From NCBI GenBank assembly GCA_009982845.1, contig JAADKB010000009.1:1-64000 (forward strand): a DNA stretch of 64,000 nucleotides, given 5' to 3'. This document shows, piece by piece, positions 21,274 to 32,625 of the stretch. The position numbers were made by a program, and so were the translations under genes. The notes beneath the pieces are model-generated. The model saw nothing but the letters and a program-made list of their open reading frames with translations. It was not told the origin of the DNA and searched no databases. Every line of letters begins with the position of its first letter. Position 1 is the first letter of the stretch. Origin of the DNA: Delphinella strobiligena (taxonomy: Eukaryota > Ascomycota > Dothideomycetes > Dothideales > Dothioraceae).

Positions 21274-24200
21274 CTACCTCCCCATCAAATATAACAACCC
21301 ACCAATCCCCACATTAACACTTAAATGCCAGCCGACTCCCCAAGCAGCCGCGTACAAAAACTTGGGACTGAAGACCGTCCAGATGAACAAATGAGTTCTG
21401 AGAATCGTACAAGCAGCCATAACGGCCACCAAGCCCGCGCATACGAATACGGTAAGGGAGGAAATATGTTCAGCCCACAGACCATCGTTTCGCCCCTCCG
21501 CAGGCACATGAGTGAATGCTTCCTGATTCTGCGTTTCCGTTGCAGCAACAGGGTCGGCGGATTGAGCCAATAGCGCTCGCTCTTGCTGTACCCAGGCTCT
21601 CTTGCCTTTTCCCTTTTCTGTTTCTGCGGTGGGGGTGGAATTGTCGATATCTTTCAGCTTGACCCATTCTTCAGCGATTTTCTCTTCGGGCCCGTCTCGG
21701 AGGCGTTGGAGGAGGAGAACGGCGGCTAGAGACCACCAGATCGGGCCTGCCCAGTTGCTGCAGAAGAGGAGGATGCCGACGGCTAGGATGTTGTAGTCTG
21801 AGATGGCGTTGTAGGCGTTGCTAAGGTCTATGCTGGAGATTGCGTTTGAGCCGCCAAAGGCGTAGTAGGATGTATGTGTTAGTAAGAGGATGGTGAGGGT
21901 GGCGGGGAGGAGTGAGGGTGTGGGCTGTGATACTACTGCTGGGTTTTCGACGTCTGACTCGCTTGTCGTGGGTGGTGCTGGTGGCGAGAGCAGGTATTTC
22001 AACAGTTGGAGTTGGAGTTCGAATAGGAGGAAGAGAGGGATATTTTGAACTCTTGTTTGGGTCATCAAGAAGAGAGTTAGGAGATCGTGGAGGCGTTGGG
22101 GGAGAGATACACCTGTGTTTAGCTGTTAGTCCGGTGTCTGATGAAAGTGGTTATTCTTTTCACCTTTCGCTCTACTAGCGTCTCCTGGAAATCTGTCTCG
22201 GACTGCTGTCAAGATGATCAGGCCAACAGCAGCGATTCCAAGACCGACAAAGGTAGCCCGAGCTTGCATTATCAGATCCCACTCCGCAGTGTATTCTCTC
22301 AATTTCTCTGCCAGGCCCTGCACCAGTTCGGGCGAGTCGGCTTGCGTAAAATTGAGCTTGAACATCAAACTCGGTAGTGCCATACTCAAAGCAGTCATAG
22401 CGGAAATCTCGTGCGATGTCAGATTGAAGAACGCTCGAAGGCCCAAGCGTATAGCAACATGTATGTAAGTCGCCAGCACAAAGATCCAGAGGATGATATG
22501 ATGGGCTGGAAAGAAGTAATGAGCAACATCTGGAGCTCCAGCGTGTTTCTGGCCAGTCTGGTTCCAGCGAGTGGTTAGACGGTGGGCAGCAAGCAGGAGG
22601 AAGGTTGCAATGGCTGCCTTTCCGTTAGGTGATGAGAAGTCGAAGCGCGTGAAGTACAGGCAGAGGATCCAGGCTGATGTTGTCCAATACCAAAAGTGTT
22701 GCTCTTCTTCAACATAGCTGCTTGCAAACATCATAATGCCATATAGTGCAGTAATGAGTGTAAAGAAAGCTCCGGCCGCGGTAGGTCGGTGAAGTGTCTT
22801 CTTGGAGAAGACGGCCAAAACAGTGGCAAGTATTGCTACTGCGGTGCCAGCGACAAGATTGCGGACGTTGTAGCTGCTCGCTGTGGCGCTCAGCGTATCT
22901 TGAGCTGTGGCAAGGAACTAGAAGGTGATTAGCTGGCTTGTTGTCCCCACAATCTTCAATTACATACATCGAGCAAGATGTCTCGGTCGGGCGTGTCAGC
23001 AGACATGGTATCCTTCACCAAGCGCCACTTGCATGATAGTTCTTCGACGCCTTCTGGGCGCCCTTTACAAGCTTCCGTTTCAGCGGCAAGATCAGTAGCT
23101 TCACTCTTATCCGGGTTGCTCTCGAATGCGACGTCTCCATCTCCATAAGCCACCTTGAGAATCCTGAGTATCTGAAGGGAATTTCGATACAAGAGCTCAA
23201 CGTCCGAAGGCAGCTCACCCTCAGGCTTGTCGTTTTGCCAGAATTTCAACATTTCTGGGACAATGAGACCAAGATTGTTTATCGATACAGGGATTCCCAG
23301 CAGTGCCGCAAGAGTTGGTACAAGGTCACTCTGCTCGACTTGCTGATAATATTCAAACTCAGTTCCATGCTTAGGCTCTGCTGGGGCTTTGTACGGGACG
23401 GATGACTTGCAGTATGCCTTTGCTCGATCTTCTTCATAACGAACCCTGTCGTGTGAAGCCAGGCGCTCGTAGACGGCTTTGTCACCTGGACGCATACCGT
23501 TCCAGATTTTGGACACATACTCAGCGAGCTCACCTGTCGATTATCAGTGCTATGCTCGTGAATGAGAAAGGATCGCGTGTAATATACCTTGAACATCGCC
23601 AGTGTTGGTTTTGGACATCATTTGCTTCTGCTCGTGGGTATAGAAAGTAAGAGCGGATGTTGGAGGCAGGATGTGAGGATGGGCAGGCTTGCTCAGGTCG
23701 GCATCGCAAGTGACTTGTCTCAATTTTGGAGAGATGAAGGTCAGCGCCGGGCTTGTTTCGCCAGCTGCTGAACCACCATGGTTACCAGCAGAGTTCATGC
23801 CATGATCCCCTGCCAACACCAACAGAGTGTTTTCAAGATGCGGCAAGGTGTTCATTGCTTGATAGATAGTCTCAACAATACCATCCATCTCCTGCTGCTT
23901 GGGAAGCATATTAGGACTTAATGGGCCAGACTTGTGGCCAATGTGATCAAGACCTAGATAGTGCATGATCATGGCGTTCCAGTCTGGCTGCTGCAGCTCA
24001 TGTGGGATATGACGGGTCACATTGTTGTCGACCTCGGTAAAGTCTGAGACGAAGAAACTGCTTGTACCATCTGCGCGAGCAAAGAAGTCCGGGAAGAGCT
24101 TCAGCCAGGTATCATCACCGTAGAATACTAGCTTGCCTTCCTCTTCATCTTCAGCATGAAGATGGGCTTTGATCTGGGCTAGCCATGTATCTTGAGTGGC

Positions 24201-24822
24201 TAGCGAGGAGCTGGTATCACTCTCGGCAAAGTTGAGAATCAAGTCGAGGAATGAAGGCACAGAACCACTTGTCAAGCCCTTGACACGAGGCATAGTCACC
24301 GTGGGTGGGGCGGCATGCGCGGTGAGTGGAATGGCGGCACCAGTACGGATGAGACTGAGACATAGGATTCAGCAATGAAGGAGAGCATGATGAAATTGGC
24401 ATTATCTACCTCTGTGTAAAAACGAAACCAGAGCCATGGCCGTAAACAAAGTCACTGTTGCCATGTCAGCTTCTCCTTGAGACGCATGCAGTCTTCATCC
24501 ATCTTCTGTCTCCCTCATCATCCTGTATGGCCATAGCCAGCATCTCAATCCCAAGCTCTTGTCCTGCCTCTTGTAGTACCTACCTCCTCAGTGCATCCAC
24601 AACCATGAAGATGACCTTGTCAAATACCCTTTTAGGTCTTGCATCTTTGCTCAATAGCCCCAATCCAAGCTCTTCAGTTTCCACCTCTTCGAATGTAGCA
24701 AGTCCAGACAAGAAGGGCTTGTAAGGGAAGAAGCCCGTGGCAAAAATGAGGACAGAGATGGGAATGAGAATATTGGCAAGTACCAATGGGCTCATTCGTG
24801 TCTTGCTCTTGGATGTTGCCAT
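21274..24822 (-). CDS. LAS21: GPI ethanolamine phosphate transferase 2 (Las21/Gpi7)
   Basis: Adds ethanolamine phosphate to the second mannose of the GPI anchor precursor in the ER membrane. Six exons: 24584-24822, 24410-24454, 23588-24354, 22968-23533, 22164-22917 and 21274-22112 (introns 129, 55, 54, 50, 51 bp). The product is about 1069 aa. The N-terminus has one signal-anchor segment (LANILIPISVLIFATGFFPY). The lumenal alkaline-phosphatase-like domain shows VVDALRSDFVYG (built across the first splice), LDHIGHKSGP and LLVLAGDHGMN, the metal-binding motifs. Exons 5-6 encode many transmembrane helices (ITALYGIMMFASSY, YNILAVGILLFCSNWAGPIW). Exon phases all agree. Confidence 0.94.
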
Positions 24823-25410
24823 CTTTGTGAACTGTCTCTGTCTCGAATGGGCTGCCGCGTCCGTGTACTCAGGAAGATTGGCAGGTCAGAGAGGGGTGAA
24901 TGTGTGTTATGCCAATTCGGTCATTGTCACGAGGGCTATACTGCGACTGCACACCCTTGACTCAACTATTATAAATTCCTTTCAATGGACAAGATCGTAC
25001 GTGATGAAATGTGTTGATTCGGTCCTTAACCTGCCCGCTTCCGAAGCGCCGGGACGCGCTGTACCGCTGTCTTGGCGTGTATATCGACGGACTTTGATTA
25101 CCTTAACACCGAATCGAAACTCTTCTAATAAGCAGCATGTAAAGTTGAGAGAACTTGCAGTGTGACAATTTACATGCGTGAGGCATCGGATGGCGTAGAG
25201 TTGGTTGCGTATCCGCCGCTGCATCCATATGAGGGAGGTTAATGCAAGCACCCAGAAATAGAGGAATGAAATGAACAGCACGAATCTGTCTGTGAGCGTT
25301 TTGGCAATGTCATCTATGTCGTCATAGCTTGAGACCAGTAAAGTTATTCTTCTCCTTAATTGTAACTCCATATCACCAAGATCTCTACTCGCCTTTCCCT
25401 TACATCACAT
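24823..25410. other. Intergenic, no gene seen
   Basis: About 590 bp upstream of LAS21. A minus frame at 24982-25371 contains a hydrophobic run, but it has no family match I recognise and no splice partner. Confidence 0.45.
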
Positions 25411-25620
25411 ATGACAAATACAAACCTATCTCAAGGTAGTGGTGTTAGGGGCAGCGATTGCCTGTGACCTCACTTCCCCGCAGGAGCATTTAGAGATGTC
25501 TACGATAAGGCGGCCAAGAAAAAGAACCCATGGAAAGGACGGGAACAACCCAGCACGCCCGGCTACATGTTTGGAAGCCACTTTCGGGCTGGACATGATG
25601 GTCTAATCAACTTTGGATAA
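25411..25620 (+). CDS. Candidate 53-aa protein (two exons), unknown
   Basis: Exon 1 (25411-25435, MTNTNLSQ) and exon 2 (25484-25620) flank a 48-bp GT-AG intron with a CCCCGCAG acceptor. The spliced protein runs GAFRDVYDKAAKKKNPWKG.., then TPGYMFGSHFRAGHDGLINFG. The second exon has balanced, protein-like composition with aromatic and Gly positions that look constrained. It could also be the last exon of a longer gene, though I found no upstream exon. It is too short to appear in ordinary ORF lists. No function is proposed. Confidence 0.45.
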
Positions 25621-26212
25621 AGCATCATCCCGATTGTTATAAGGAAAGCAGGGAAATTAAGGCATCTCGCGGACGACTCTATGTATGCCCCGAACATAGG
25701 GTTGATTGACATGCGCGCGGTATGCAGATTATTCAACCCAAGGAGAGCTGTAGTGAAAAGCGCTTACAGTACGTACTCGTAGTCTTACACTATATCATTG
25801 AATTGATAATCAAAGCTTTCTCACAACAATCAAATCGCTATTGGTGCCTGCACAATGACATGCATGTCTGGTGCATTGCCGAACCCGTCTCATGTCATGT
25901 CACCTTGGCCCTTACGTTGAATGCACTGCCTCGGATCGCTCATCATCCGCGCTCCTTTGCTTTTCTTTCCCTTCTGCTCGAAATATCGATTAACATCCCG
26001 TCTGTACCTTACGGAAGCAGAGCAAAAGTGGTAGTGTTTTGCCTTGGCGGTGACATATTGATTTATCAAGACATATACATATGACATCACCGCTACCAAT
26101 ACCTTGATCGAATAGAACAACCCGAGTCCAACCTTGCAATCCGATTTCGTGATACAACACCTCGTTTCAAGTCAATACCAAATCCGAACTCGGATCGCAA
26201 CATATTTTCAAA
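25621..26212. other. Intergenic, no gene seen
   Basis: About 590 bp between the two small candidate genes; it presumably includes the promoter of the downstream one. Confidence 0.45.
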
Positions 26213-26392
26213 ATGGCACCCTCAAACCAAATGGACAACCGCACGCTATTCGAGCGCTTCTCGGATGCATTAGTGTACATCCTCGCCTTCCCCTTCATCG
26301 CCATGTTCATCGCCGTCAAGAACGCCTTCACCAAGCGATCGCAGCCCGCGCATTCGCATCGCAAGAATCTACCTGACCAGAAGTTCATCTAG
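26213..26392 (+). CDS. Candidate 59-aa single-pass membrane protein
   Basis: An intact ATG-to-TAG frame: MAPSNQMDNRTLFERFSD, then ALVYILAFPFIAMFIAV as one transmembrane helix, then a basic tail (KNAFTKRSQPAHSHRKN..FI). The order of short polar N-terminus, membrane span and Lys/Arg/His-rich C-terminus fits a small tail- or signal-anchored ER or mitochondrial protein. CAAA precedes the ATG (acceptable fungal context). No family is recognised. The topology makes chance less likely, but expression is unproven. Confidence 0.5.
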   Translation: MAPSNQMDNRTLFERFSDALVYILAFPFIAMFIAVKNAFTKRSQPAHSHRKNLPDQKFI

Positions 26393-28628
26393 ACCGAGCG
26401 AGTTGTCTCAGTCAGCGCTACTCGCGTTCCACGAGAGTGCGTTATTTTAAAGCCGGCTTTGTCTCCGTTTTCTGCCACGACCGTCATGCGACACGAATTA
26501 GCACCTTTGATACCATTCAATCACTTCACGTTCGACTTCTTCCCGTCGTAGGAGTCGAGAGTCGCGGCCGGATGGAGGCGGAACAGATAGCATTCATTCG
26601 TCGTCAAGGAGCATCCACCGCGGCTTCCTGCGACCTCGTTCAAGCTCCTCCGCCGATAACAGAGACAGGACACTGACAGGGCACAGGAGCGCGGCATCTG
26701 ATCGAGACTCCGACTTTCGGTGCTACGATTGTCATTCCCGCCCTCCGCTGCGTGGTCGTCTCCCCAGCAGCTTTATCCATGACCCTCCCCGGAGCAGATG
26801 CGCCCAACTATCGGTTCCAAGCGGATGATGTTACAATGGGCAGAGCGCCGCAAAAGCTGGTGTCATACCTGGTGCGACATTTGAGACCATGGCAGCCAAG
26901 TCGCGCGCAAGCAGGGAGCTCGATGACAAGCATATGGTGACAGGACAGAGGTACATTTCACGCATCGCTGAAGGCAAGGAGGCGTGAGGCGGCTACCTTG
27001 CATGGCACAGCAACGAAAGTCCGTTACATTTACAATCTAGATTCTCAGGCCATAGTACGAAAAAGGCTATGTATACAATTGAAGAGTCCAGCTCTGCATT
27101 TCCATCTTCTCCATATCGGCCCCGTTACTGTTTTCTTCCTTTGCTTCGTGTGCGGCAGCGTTATGGCACTTGAATGGATGTGCTGGTGTTGTAGACATGC
27201 ACTATGTTCGCGATATAACGCAATTAGCGCATCAAGAAACCAGTATAGTCAAGTTACGCACACTTCATATAAACGAGGGAGAATCGAGTTGAGTTGAGCA
27301 GAGGAATTGAGTCGAGTGTTGAGTAGAGCAGAGGAATTGAGTCGAGTGTTGAGCGGAGCAGAGCAGAGCAGAGCAGATCCTTAACCACACCTGCCATCAC
27401 CAGCACCATCACCATTAATCTCCAACTTTAATCCCAACTCCGATCTCCTCCTAGCTCCAATCTCCTCCCAGCTCCACTCTCCTCCCAGCTCCACAGCATC
27501 ACAGACAGCCTGGCCGGCGATCATCCGACCCCCATCCCACAGAGGCGTGAAGGGAGAAGGGAAGGCAAAGCAAAGAGATGAGATCTGTATTTCATACATG
27601 ACAAGACTTAAGAGTCGAGCAGCAGTTCACGCCAGAGTCCCTCGTGCTCGGTATCGTACTTCGTGCTCGTTATCATACCGAGATCCGATACCCGAGTGTC
27701 AAACTTCTCCATCGACATGTTCGCTTTGAAGATGGATTCCTGCGGTGATGCAGGTTGCGTCCCGTATTGCTTTGAATCGAGCTTTTGAGAGTGACTCCTG
27801 CAATGGCTGGCGAGAGAAGTCTAAGCCCGTGAAATTATCCTGCTCCCTCGTATCAGCGTTTTGTATTGCTAGACGAATCCATTGATGGCCCTGTGTGCAA
27901 GAGAACGAGGACAGTCTGACATGGGCGTGTTGAAGACCTGACACAAGATCCCTGCGTAAGTCGGCAATGGAGACACAGAGACAAGGTGATCGTGGGATCA
28001 GAATGACATCTCAAGAATGAATGGATGTCACATTGAGAGCACGGCAGCAGAGAAGGGCGCGTTTTGGTGTCTAATTGGTACATTTTCTGGTGTTTAAACT
28101 ACAGCAAAGTCGAGAAGCGACTTGCCAATGAACGTCGACGTTGACAGTTCCTAATGAGAGCATCTTTTTTTGATGAGAGATTCGCCATGCTCTCGAAAAT
28201 AACCATCAGTCATGAAAGTCTCCCATTAACGTCCTCCATATCTTCCTCTTGAACAGTGCAAGGCCTCTTCCATTGAAGCCATAAAATCAGTAAAACAACG
28301 CGACAATAAACTCAACGAAAACAATTTTCATCCTGCAGTGAAGCAGTCATTATAACAACGATAGCAGTGAATGAAGAAACAAAGTGCAATGGGAATGGGA
28401 ATGGGACAGGGACTGGGTGTAGAGATAGCAGTGATGGGGTAACAATCATGGTCTGGCTGATCCACTCTTCATCATGTCCATTTGGCGTTTTCAAGTTGCC
28501 GCAATGAGGTAGATCATCACAGACTGCATGTCAACCAATTGCTGATGACCAGCAACCAAGTGTTGTTGAATGAGAACGGTCTGCTATCAATAGCATGACT
28601 TTGACATCCAATGCTGAGCGACAATCAA
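26393..28628. other. Long intergenic region with short tandem repeats
   Basis: About 2.2 kb with no supported gene. It contains the 30-bp tandem repeat noted separately and a Pyr-rich stretch near 27420-27500 with repeated CTCCTCCCAGCTCCA. The part next to 28629 should be the 3' UTR of the Mei2-like gene. Confidence 0.5.
27291..27375. repeat. 30-bp tandem repeat plus GAGCA pentamers
   Basis: Two copies of a 30-bp unit that differ at one base (27291-27320 and 27321-27350; unit core GAGCAGAGGAATTGAGTCGA) are followed by a partial copy that decays into GAGCA repeats to about 27375. Simple slippage product; no coding role seen. Confidence 0.8.
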
Positions 28629-31196
28629 TCAGTAGAAACGACCATTGACGTTGTTGTCGTAGCGACGGGGTTGGCTGCGAGAGCTCTGCTGGCCTTGACC
28701 ATGTCCACCACGAGACAGAGTTGGGAAACCATTGTTCAAGTTGGTCTGGCCATGACCACCACGAGACTGGGCGAAGAAGCTGCCATTGGCATTGAATTGG
28801 CCATGTCTGACGTGAGGCTGAACAGGGAAAGTGGCGTTGAAGTTGGGCATGCTCTGGCTGTAACCTCCCTGGAATTGGGTGGGAAGGCCGGCGTTGAAGC
28901 TGGAATGACCACCATGAGACAGGGCGGGGGCGGAGGAAGCCTTGATGTTCTGACCATGTCCACCGCGAGCGTGGGTGACGTTGTACTGAGCATTGGCGTT
29001 GACATGGCCAAATTGGGCAGGCTGATGGCGAGGGTGGGTGTTCTGGCCACGCTGACCCTGGCGGCGACCATTGTGACTACGAGAGCCAGTCTGAGACTGG
29101 TTGAGGATAGCCTGCACCTGCTGAGCCTGGTAGGGGTCGGTGATGCAGACGATCAGAGGACCCGAGGCCATTGATGCATCATAAGGAACGATGCGCTGAC
29201 CTGCGAATGGAGCGAAACCGTGATAGGCATGCTCTTCGATGAGCGCACTAGTGGTACCTCTGTCGAATTGGCTGTGACGGTTGTTTGGGTGGCTATCACG
29301 GCCACGCTGTCCACTGCGGGGAGGGTACAAGCCTACCGATGAGGCATTGTCAAGCGAACGTCGGAGCTTGGACTGGTTGTCCGGCTCGGGGAAGATGGCC
29401 TCGTCACCAGGGTAAAGGCCAGAAGGAATGTCAGTCGACTCGTACGTGAAGAAGATCTTGGGACGGAAGCCATGAGCCTCGCGCATGACTGACGAGTTTC
29501 TGAACTTGGTGATGAGGCAATCCCAGCCCTGGATGGTAGCGTACGAGACCTCACAGGTCTTCTTCGACTCGTAGTAACCATACTCGGTGCCAACGCGCCG
29601 CTTGCAGAAGTCGACAATGTACTCTGGCTTAGAAAAGTTGACAAAGGCATAACCGACGTTACAGTTGTTTGAGAAGTCAATGCGGAGGTACGAAAAGTCG
29701 TAAAGTCCGTAGCTAGTGTCGTCAAGCCACTCCTTGAGATCACCAGCGTGCATCTTGTTGGGGATGTTTCTGATCATGACGGTGGTGCGACAATCATGTC
29801 CACGCTCAATCTTGTCAAGGATGACCATCTGAGGTTGGGAGCGGATGTCTTCCTTGGGAGAACCACCCAGCACTTCCAAGTCGGCAAGATCGTGGATTTT
29901 AGTAGTCTTACGAGGGTCACGGTTTAAGGTGTACGCGCCCGAGGCAATATCGGCGCGACGTCGACGGAACTCGGGTGCGTTGTCGCTAACGCGGCCTTCA
30001 CAGGCCTCACTACTACCGTAGGTTGGGATATAGTAGCGTTGCGTCCCGTTTCCGAAATGCTTGACGACGTCATCAAGCTCTGAGTCGTACCTGTACTTAG
30101 GCACATCCTGCTGAGTGTACTCAGTAATGGTGATGATGAGGTTCTCCTGAGAGTTTGTCAGCAGTGGTCTGAATATAAGAAGGAGAAAGGGGACTGGACT
30201 TACCTTCTCGATGAACTCCTTAATGTCAGCGGGGAGACAGGCCCTGTCTGAACTCGTGATCTTCCAGTACTCGGCACGGAAGGATGGCTCAGTCGGCTTG
30301 GTCTGTTCGTCCAATGCGAAGGATCGAAGCTCGCCGTACTGCTCGGCGAAGGTACGCATGACAGCAAAGACCTTGTCGAGGTTGAAGAGTCTTGCAGCAG
30401 AACTCCACTTGGTAGCAAAAAGAACCTGACCTCCGCAGGGGTTCAGGCGCACGTCCTTGTTACCACAGTCGTGGTTAAAGTACTCGTGCTGGTCCACGAA
30501 CTGACAAACGGCTTCCGGCAGAATGACGCTAATCTCCTGGGCGCATGCTAGAGCGTCGCGGAGATCATCGAACCAGATGTAGAGACCTGCCCTGTCCTTG
30601 ACTTCGTCTTCAGTGACGACACGGAACGAGCGTACGTGACCTGAAACACTACACTACAAGAAAGTTAGCATGAATCACAATGGCTTGCATAGCTGTACTC
30701 ACTTGTCTCAAGGTGTCGGTAATGGTGTACTGCTGGATCCAGTCGGATGGGATGTTTCCCACAAGCACGTAGTGAGAGCCGGCAATGTTGATGTCGTGGT
30801 CAGTCGAGAATGGTTGACCTTCATGCATGCTGAGAGTGGTAACACTCTTGAGAGACGATCCGACGCCAATCGGGCGCATTGGGAGTCCGATGTTAGGGAA
30901 TGGGCCCTCAGGCTCCGAATCCGTGTTAAGGAATGAAATTGGTGGTGGACCACCTCCTGCGTTGAAAGGGGTCACTGGCGAGTGGGGCAAGCCGGTCGCG
31001 AAAGTGACATTCTTGCCGCTCGAATTTGGAGAGCTCTTTGGGACTCCGGCCTTGATTGAAGGACGACGGTAGTTTGAGCTCTGTCCCTGTTCGGTGTTAG
31101 TAGATGAAAATTCATGATAAAAGGAGCGAATTAACTGACGCTCGAGATGGAGGTGGCGTAGGGTTGACGGGCCAGGTGCGACGCGTGGGCCTGCAT
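28629..31196 (-). CDS. Mei2-like RNA-binding protein
   Basis: Mei2-type proteins bind RNA through a C-terminal RRM; fission yeast Mei2 switches on meiosis. Four exons: 31140-31196, 30703-31086, 30204-30653 and 28629-30146, giving 802 aa. The start MQAHASHLARQPYATSISS is joined to GQSSNYRRPS. An N-terminal RRM-like region (SHYVLVGNIPSDWIQQYTI.. to SFRVVTEDEVKDRAGLYIWF) precedes the diagnostic Mei2 RRM at about residues 410-510: RTTVMIRNIPNKM, FSYLRIDFSNNCNVGYAFVN and CEVSYATIQGWDCLITKF. The tail carries SRGGHGQ-type Gly/His/Gln/Asn repeats. The 57-bp third intron (30147-30203) has no stop, so retention would insert 19 residues. A 5' UTR intron is likely at 31226-31316. Confidence 0.92.
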
Positions 31197-32625
31197 TTTG
31201 AAAATGCGGTTGAAGATGCAGAGACCTATAGCGATTGAGAAGCAATGTCAGTGAGAAGTCTCGAAACGTGGTGCGTGTGGATGAAATCGTGGTTGCAGGA
31301 CGAGTAAGAAGCTTACCTGGAGGCACTTGTTCTTTAAGGTCGTGAGTTGTCGCGTGATTAGGAAAAGAAATTGAGGGTAGAGTTTAGGAGAATGTAATCA
31401 GTGATCAAACTTCTTAGTGATGCTGGTCAACTCTCCGGAGGATGATGCAGTCGAGCTGAAGGTAAGAAGATGAGGGGTGTTGTGAAGAAGAAGCAGAGAT
31501 GGTTGGCGACGCCGAAGGTGAAGATTCTGTGAGCGGTGGCCAAAGTTGGAACTGGCAGAATCGTCTGTCCTGACAACAGGAAGGTGCGAAGCTGACGCTT
31601 GACGCTGGCAGCAGGGAGGTGCAGCAGGATGGTGCAGAACCCGAACGTCCAGCCAAAACTTTGGTAGGTTTTCGGCGAGAAGTGACTCAACAGCGATCAG
31701 TGTAGCAAAGGATGCAGCAGATCAATCTGTATATACTGTATATGTCTTGCTGTCAAGTGTTATCGTGCTGATGCCTCAGGTGGGTGATCGATTTTGCTCC
31801 GGATTCTGGACCAATCTTATGCGCAATCTGATGACCTTGATGGCCGGCTGCACTCTGAAGCCGGGGTTGAACGTCATTTTTGACCTCGTTCTTCGAACAT
31901 ACAACATTCTCTCGTTGAGACCAAAGTTGATTTGTTTGTAAGTCCTCTCTTATAAATCTATGGCCATTGCAAGGCAAAGAAAGAAAGTGTACAGGGCGCT
32001 GTCGACATTGAACGCCCGCAACTTACCCAGATCTTGAAATATACATTAGTATAAATCATGGCAGCAGAATATATATGAGAAGATATTTTTATGAGAAGGA
32101 AGGCCAACCATGGTTGAATGGAGGGCATGAGCTGAGCAAGATGCGACTGCTTTGGTTGTCAGCTTGTGTGTTGCTTCATGCTGAATGTGAGCGTGGTGAA
32201 GTTGAGGATGGATTGTTTACCTCAGGTACCTTACCTTACGGACGACGCTCGATCGACAGACGCCAAGCGCAGCACAATTGGCTATACCTCGGTAACCACA
32301 CGCAAGTTTGATGGCGCTCGGACCACCTCAAGTCGTGCTGTGAGAACGTGAACGGTGAAGGAATGGAGGAGATCTCTATGAGGAAGATCAGGGGGGACCA
32401 TGAGTGGTGTTTTAAGACCTCCATGAGCAATCTTCATTGTACTGTGTTCTTTCGTCCGTGTCAGTTGACACAGAAACTGTGAAAAGACTAAGGTACTTGG
32501 CTTTAGCGGCAACGTCCCTGAGTGGACACCGGAGAAACGTTGTGCCGCCTCCGAAGCCCTACCTCGCAACAGCAATGGCCTTCGATTGTATTGGCGACAT
32601 TGGAATCCCGAAGCACCCGGTCAAT
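31197..32625. other. Divergent region with probable 5' UTR intron of the Mei2-like gene
   Basis: On the minus strand, GTAAGC at 31316 and a CTATAG acceptor at 31226 define a 91-bp intron just upstream of the Mei2-like start, implying a spliced leader exon. The remaining sequence to SEC15 holds no supported gene. Confidence 0.5.

Noticed and set aside
28611..29174. 187-codon plus frame
   Set aside because: Antisense of the repetitive Gly/His tail of the Mei2-like gene.
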